From contig JAFOJB010000506.1 of NCBI GenBank assembly GCA_017420455.1, positions 1-9,665 of the forward strand: a stretch of 9,665 nt of DNA, read 5' to 3'. Source of the DNA: Blautia sp. GTDB taxonomy: Bacteria; Bacillota; Clostridia; Lachnospirales; Lachnospiraceae. Below the pieces are notes generated by a model. It worked only from the letters and a program-made list of their open reading frames with translations, was not told the origin of the DNA and made no database searches. Positions 6,284 through 9,665 of the stretch are shown here, in pieces. Made by a program: the position numbers and the translations under genes. The first letter of the stretch is position 1. Every line of letters begins with the position of its first letter.

Positions 6284-6756
6284 CCGTGAGCGGCAGAGAA
6301 CCATGTACAAAAGGAAACAGGCTGCAGACTACGGCGGAAAGAGTCAGGACGCTTACCTGTATCATCTGCCCGAACGGATGCGAGATCCGTGCAGAGAACA
6401 AAGCCGGAGAAAAAGAAGCGGCAGACTGGCGGTTTGAAGGAGCACTCTGCCCCCGGGGAGAGAAATACGCTCTTCAGGAGATGACGGATCCGCGCCGTAC
6501 CATCGCGACCTCGGCAGCGGTGCGGGGCGGGGAAGAGCCTCTGGTCAGCCTTCGTCTGACAGAACCCATCCCCCTGGGCTGCGTCCGGGAAGCAGCAGAG
6601 GAAATCCACCGATATACCCTGATTGCGCCGATCCATGCAGGAGATGTGGTGATCCGGAACCTGCTTGGCCTTGGCAGCGATGTGATCGCCACAAGGACCG
6701 TGAAGGCTGCTGTGAAAGCTGTTCAGGCCTGCACAGTGCGCGAAGAGATGTCCTGA
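6280..6756 (+). CDS. DUF1667 cysteine-motif protein, third subunit of the GlpA-like cassette
   Basis: A 158-residue protein with the DUF1667 pattern: TCIICPNGCEI (26-36), GALCPRGEKYALQE (54-67), a DPRRTIATS segment (70-78), PLVSLRLTEPIPLG (87-100) and IHAGDVVIRNLLGLGSDVIAT (118-138). C27, C30, C34 and C57 form CxxCxxxC plus a distal CxRG, a spacing like the [4Fe-4S] domain at the start of molybdopterin oxidoreductases. Metal or cluster binding is therefore plausible but inferred. In Firmicutes it accompanies a GlpA-like dehydrogenase and a FAD/NAD(P) oxidoreductase, as here. Start and upstream stop overlap (ATGA), with AAGGAAG upstream. The N-terminus before residue 25 is longer than I expect for the family, but I see no better internal start. 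Confidence 0.9.
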   Translation: MTVSGREPCTKGNRLQTTAERVRTLTCIICPNGCEIRAENKAGEKEAADWRFEGALCPRGEKYALQEMTDPRRTIATSAAVRGGEEPLVSLRLTEPIPLGCVREAAEEIHRYTLIAPIHAGDVVIRNLLGLGSDVIATRTVKAAVKAVQACTVREEMS

Positions 6757-6776
6757 CGGTGGTTTTCAGAACGGAT

Positions 6777-6800
6777 ACCTGATCAGGTTTCAACATGAAA
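6777..6800. promoter_or_regulatory. Adjacent palindromes before the Gfo/Idh/MocA gene
   Basis: ACCTGATCAGGT (6777-6788) is a perfect 12-bp palindrome, with GA/TC matches continuing after one mismatch on each side. TTTCA-ACA-TGAAA (6788-6800) abuts it. The pair sits in the 102-base gap between the DUF1667 gene and the MocA gene, which is the right place for an operator. No terminator separates the two genes, so the MocA gene may be read from the operon, from a weak local promoter (AT-rich TATATAT at 6838-6844), or both. Confidence 0.4.
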
Positions 6801-6858
6801 GAGGGTCAGACGAAAGTGTGAACAGTGCCTAAGTCAGTATATATGAGGAGAATGATTC

Positions 6859-7839
6859 ATGAAATGGGGAATATTAGCCACAGGTAACATCGCGAAGAAG
6901 TTCGCATCAACTGTCCTGCAGATGAAAGAGGAGGGAGAACGTCTCCTGGCGGTGGGTTCCCGGAACCTTTCATCGGCAAAGAACTTTGCGGAGGAGTACG
7001 GGATCGAATACATCTATGGTTCCTATGAGGAACTCGCTGCTTCGCCGGAGGTGGACGCGGTCTATATCGCGACACCCAACAATCTGCACTATGAAAACTG
7101 CAGGCTGTGTCTCATGGAGGGGAAACATGTACTCTGTGAAAAACCCTTCACCATTTCTCCCGGACAGGCAGAGGAGCTGTACCGCCTGGCAGAAGAGAAG
7201 GGCCTTTTTCTGATGGAAGCCTTCTGGATCCGGTTTCTTCCGTTGTATGAAGAGCTGCGGAAGATCCTCGCAGCCGGAGAGATCGGAGAGGTCAGAGAAC
7301 TTTATGTGCAATATGGGTTTGTGGCCGAGGGAGCGCGGAGGACCAGGAAATTCAGGTCAGAGCTGGGAGGAGGCGCCCTCCTGGATATCGGGATCTACAA
7401 CCTGGGTTTTCTGCGGATGATCACAGATACAGATCCGGTATCCTTCTCCACCCGGGCATTAAAGCTCAATGAATTTCATACCGATGCATACAGCGACCTG
7501 GATCTCGTCTATCCGGGCGAAATAAAAGCACGCACCATCCAGACCATCGGACAGGTTCTGGACCGGAACGCGCGTATAGAAGGAAGCGAAGGCAGCATTA
7601 TCCTGGAGGATTTTCAGCATGCCGTACATATGAAGCTTTTGAAAGGTCAGGAAACCATAAAGGAATATGCCTTCCCCTTTGACATCAATGGGTTTGAATA
7701 CCAGATCCGGGAAGTCACACGATGCGCTGCAGCAGGAAAAACCGGAAGCGAAATCTATACACCCGAGGACAGCATCGCCCTGTCGCGCCTTCTCTATGAT
7801 ATCCGAAACAGCTGGAACATGAAATTTGACGGGGAATAA
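6859..7839 (+). CDS. Gfo/Idh/MocA-family NAD(P)-dependent oxidoreductase
   Basis: A 326-residue soluble dehydrogenase with an N-terminal Rossmann fold (KWGILATGNIAKKFA, 2-16), the family's catalytic-lysine motif CEKP (93-96, K95) and the substrate-domain GGGALLDIGIY (170-180), with D176 and Y180. AFWIRFLPLY (121-130) places it near the dimeric dihydrodiol dehydrogenase-like branch, whose members act on sugars, inositols or diols. The substrate is not deducible. Length is normal and no frame break is seen. The ribosome site is GAGGAG at 6845-6850, 8 bases before the ATG. It follows the redox cassette by 102 bases on the same strand with no terminator between, so it could belong to the same pathway, but the gap and the palindromes also allow separate control. 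Confidence 0.94.
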   Translation: MKWGILATGNIAKKFASTVLQMKEEGERLLAVGSRNLSSAKNFAEEYGIEYIYGSYEELAASPEVDAVYIATPNNLHYENCRLCLMEGKHVLCEKPFTISPGQAEELYRLAEEKGLFLMEAFWIRFLPLYEELRKILAAGEIGEVRELYVQYGFVAEGARRTRKFRSELGGGALLDIGIYNLGFLRMITDTDPVSFSTRALKLNEFHTDAYSDLDLVYPGEIKARTIQTIGQVLDRNARIEGSEGSIILEDFQHAVHMKLLKGQETIKEYAFPFDINGFEYQIREVTRCAAAGKTGSEIYTPEDSIALSRLLYDIRNSWNMKFDGE

Positions 7840-7874
7840 AGCTGCGGGAAAGCCTTAACCTCATAATTAAAGGA

Positions 7875-7984
7875 GCTGTGAAAAAAGCCGCTTATCCTGC
7901 CCATCTCGTCTGTTTGCTGGAATGCCGGAATTTCAGACATTCCAACAGAAGCACAGATGTCAAGGACATGACTTTTTTCACAGC
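7875..7984. repeat. 110-nt element closed by a perfect 13-bp inverted repeat
   Basis: GCTGTGAAAAAAG (7875-7887) is the exact reverse complement of CTTTTTTCACAGC (7972-7984). Inside is a second hairpin, TGGAATG (7918-7924) with CATTCCA (7938-7944), extended by partly matched flanks. The outer arms match those of the terminator at 1296-1344, including the following CCCTGTAA on the right. Both copies lie just past the 3' end of a leftward gene. Unlike the first copy, no strong T-run follows on the minus strand (only CCTTTAATTA). It may be a terminator with sequence inserted in its loop, a small mobile repeat, or a structured RNA. Confidence 0.6.
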
Positions 7985-8054
7985 CCCTGTAAGCCTCCGG
8001 CAGGTTATACACGGATCTGCTCAGGAAACATTCTGACAGAGACGGCGCAAATCT

Positions 8055-9665
8055 TTAGATTCTCTCTCTCAATACCTCTACCTTACAGCAGTGCCTTTTC
8101 TTCCTGTCGTCTTTATAATAAGCAATTCCCACTGCAAGTATCCTTCCGGTATATTCCGGTTTTTCTCCGAATTTTCCCATAAACCGTAAGGCGTATTGAC
8201 GGTCTTTAATCTGTTGAATCGCTTCATCTGCAGTATGATTTACTTTCAGTTCAATAATGATCGCATCATCTGTTTTGATGTACGGATAGAAAATATAGTC
8301 TACATACCCGATTCCGGCTTTGTCTTCCCTCTCTATTCGATAGAAATCCAGTGCTTTCAGATACACCCATCGTAAGATGGAAGCCAGTTCCGCCTCATCA
8401 TTGTACATCTGAAGGGGGCTAAGCGTATTATGCGCGTATTCCAGCAGTTCCGCCATCATCCTGGTATCTCCGGCTTTCGTCGCGGCAAGCATCCGTCCGG
8501 ATTCCTTTGTTAATTTATAGACATTTCCCAGGGAAGGTTCCTTCTGAACCAGGTCTGCGAATTTATCCATAAGTTCCTTGTTAGGAATTGACACAAATCC
8601 GTTCTCATAATTCAAAAAGCCATACACCACCATCGCCGAAAAGATTTCATCACGGGTCTTCAGCTCCATGGAGGTAGCCGCATATTCCTGCACATTTGCC
8701 GGAACTGTATTATCCGCCACCATCAGGGCGATGTCATCCTTTACCGCATCCGTATTTGCGCTGATGTAATAGAACAGTTCATCATATGGACCTGAGCTGG
8801 TCCAGTAATTTCCAAGCTCATTATTGCAGAGAGCAGCAACCACAGACCGGGGATTGTATATTCTGGTTCCTCCGGCTGTATGATATCCGTCATACCACTG
8901 TCTCAGCTCTTTTCTTGTAATCTGAGGATTCTCTTCGCTTTCCAGATATCTCTGGTACAGGTCATCCACTTCGGGATCGGTAAAACCGAAGTAACGGCTG
9001 AATTTTACCCGGGTGGACATTGAGTATTCCAGAAACATGTTCAGTTCCGAACCGCTGGAATATTTGGCAATGGGCAGAATTCCGGTCATATAAACCATTT
9101 CTACATAGGCTTTATCCTTCAGCAGGTTGCTGAGAAACTTTGTAAAATCCTCCTTCTCTTCTGCTGTAATAAAAGTCTGGTGGTAAATATAATCCCATTC
9201 GTCGAAAACAAAGATGAATTTCTCCTGCTCATACAGGGAATAGATTCGTTTTAATACATCCCAGAGGGCATCGGTATCCCGTCTCATGACATCCGGATAC
9301 GCTTCCTTCAGGTCTTCCAGAAGAAAACGGGTTATACGCTCTATATACCGGGCATAAGAGGATCCTTCACCAGGCATTTCATTAAACATGATATGAATCA
9401 CATTGTGATGGTTCAGGTGTTCCCGGTACCACGGATATTCCGAAACTTCCAGCTGGTCAAATTCAGTACTGCTGTCAATATTCTTTTCGAAATACGCACA
9501 GATCATATTGGCCACTGTTGTCTTGCCGAAACGTCTGGGCCTTGTGACGCAAAGATATTTCGATGGCGGGGAGACAAGATCAGCAAGAATGCCCGACTTA
9601 TCAACATAATACCGCTGCCCGCATTCGTCCTGAAACAGTCCATATACCCCCGGATCATTTAAGTA
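8055..9665 (-). CDS. AAA-ATPase_like / PD-(D/E)XK nuclease-fold protein, 5' end outside window
   Basis: At least 536 residues; the reading frame is open to the right edge, so the true start lies outside and an internal GTG at 9515 is not it. Visible order: YVDKSGILADLV near residues 20-31, a P-loop TRPRRFGKTT (41-50) typical of this family, a Walker B-like IFVFDEWDYI (151-160), a helical middle, and a C-terminal nuclease-fold domain with GYVDYIF (453-459) and IIIELKV (470-476), supplying the D and E-x-K residues. This matches the AAA-ATPase_like plus PDDEXK_9 architecture, common in multiple copies in gut Firmicutes and Bacteroidetes. Its cellular role is not established; DNA transactions or defence are only guesses. 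Catalytic motifs look intact. The GC content is visibly lower than in the neighbouring operon, suggesting later acquisition. Confidence 0.9.
   Translation of the reverse strand, partial: YLNDPGVYGLFQDECGQRYYVDKSGILADLVSPPSKYLCVTRPRRFGKTTVANMICAYFEKNIDSSTEFDQLEVSEYPWYREHLNHHNVIHIMFNEMPGEGSSYARYIERITRFLLEDLKEAYPDVMRRDTDALWDVLKRIYSLYEQEKFIFVFDEWDYIYHQTFITAEEKEDFTKFLSNLLKDKAYVEMVYMTGILPIAKYSSGSELNMFLEYSMSTRVKFSRYFGFTDPEVDDLYQRYLESEENPQITRKELRQWYDGYHTAGGTRIYNPRSVVAALCNNELGNYWTSSGPYDELFYYISANTDAVKDDIALMVADNTVPANVQEYAATSMELKTRDEIFSAMVVYGFLNYENGFVSIPNKELMDKFADLVQKEPSLGNVYKLTKESGRMLAATKAGDTRMMAELLEYAHNTLSPLQMYNDEAELASILRWVYLKALDFYRIEREDKAGIGYVDYIFYPYIKTDDAIIIELKVNHTADEAIQQIKDRQYALRFMGKFGEKPEYTGRILAVGIAYYKDDRKKRHCCKVEVLRERI

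Noticed and set aside
5830..6636. A 268-codon minus-strand frame with LSCAALFLY repeats
   Set aside because: The repeats are the complement of the 36-bp array, and the frame lies opposite two coupled genes with clear families.
8055..9515. Start of the AAA/nuclease gene at the internal GTG at 9515
   Set aside because: The same frame is open to 9665 and encodes the P-loop TRPRRFGKTT and the preceding YVDKS motif, so the gene begins outside the window.

Overview
The window looks like a chromosomal segment of a gut-type Clostridia, most likely Lachnospiraceae. The reasons are the strong AGGAGG-type ribosome sites, the mid-to-high GC of most genes, and protein types common in that family: a GlpA-like three-gene redox cassette with a DUF1667 protein, a MepA-type MATE pump and an AAA/PD-(D/E)XK protein. 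The taxonomic call is inference, since there is no rRNA or marker gene here.

Layout, left to right. At 1-194 (minus) is the N-terminus of a PfkB-family kinase cut by the left edge. It diverges from deoD (322-1035, plus), a hexameric-type purine nucleoside phosphorylase; the pair suggests nucleoside or sugar salvage. The last codons of deoD run into an array of degenerate 21-bp tandem units (1027-1214). A strong leftward terminator (1286-1344) closes the MATE efflux gene (1440-2816, minus), which has its own promoter with a perfect TTGACA box and a leader of about 128 nt.

From a divergent promoter at 3073-3101 runs a tightly coupled rightward operon. It encodes a GlpA-like FAD oxidoreductase with a C-terminal BFD-type [2Fe-2S] domain (3144-4793), a two-dinucleotide-fold FAD/NAD(P) oxidoreductase (4790-6283) and a DUF1667 cysteine-motif protein (6280-6756). 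Both junctions are 4-bp ATGA overlaps. Together they look like a dehydrogenase/electron-relay complex of the anaerobic glycerol-3-phosphate dehydrogenase type, but no glycerol kinase or facilitator is present and the substrate region of the first subunit is atypical. The first two subunits carry unusual low-complexity C-terminal additions; the one in the second subunit is a clear 36-bp (12-residue) tandem repeat. A Gfo/Idh/MocA oxidoreductase follows (6859-7839, plus), with a perfect 12-bp palindrome in the gap before it.

The right end is a lower-GC gene on the minus strand (8055-9665, 5' end outside the window) encoding an AAA-ATPase_like plus PD-(D/E)XK nuclease-fold protein. The gap between it and the MocA gene holds a 110-nt element closed by the same GCTGTGAAAAA inverted repeat found in the terminator after the MATE gene.

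I see no tRNA, rRNA, CRISPR array, transposase or phage gene. No clearly new multi-gene system is evident. The most interesting items are the tandem repeats at gene 3' ends, the atypical orphan GlpA-like cassette and the paired inverted-repeat elements.
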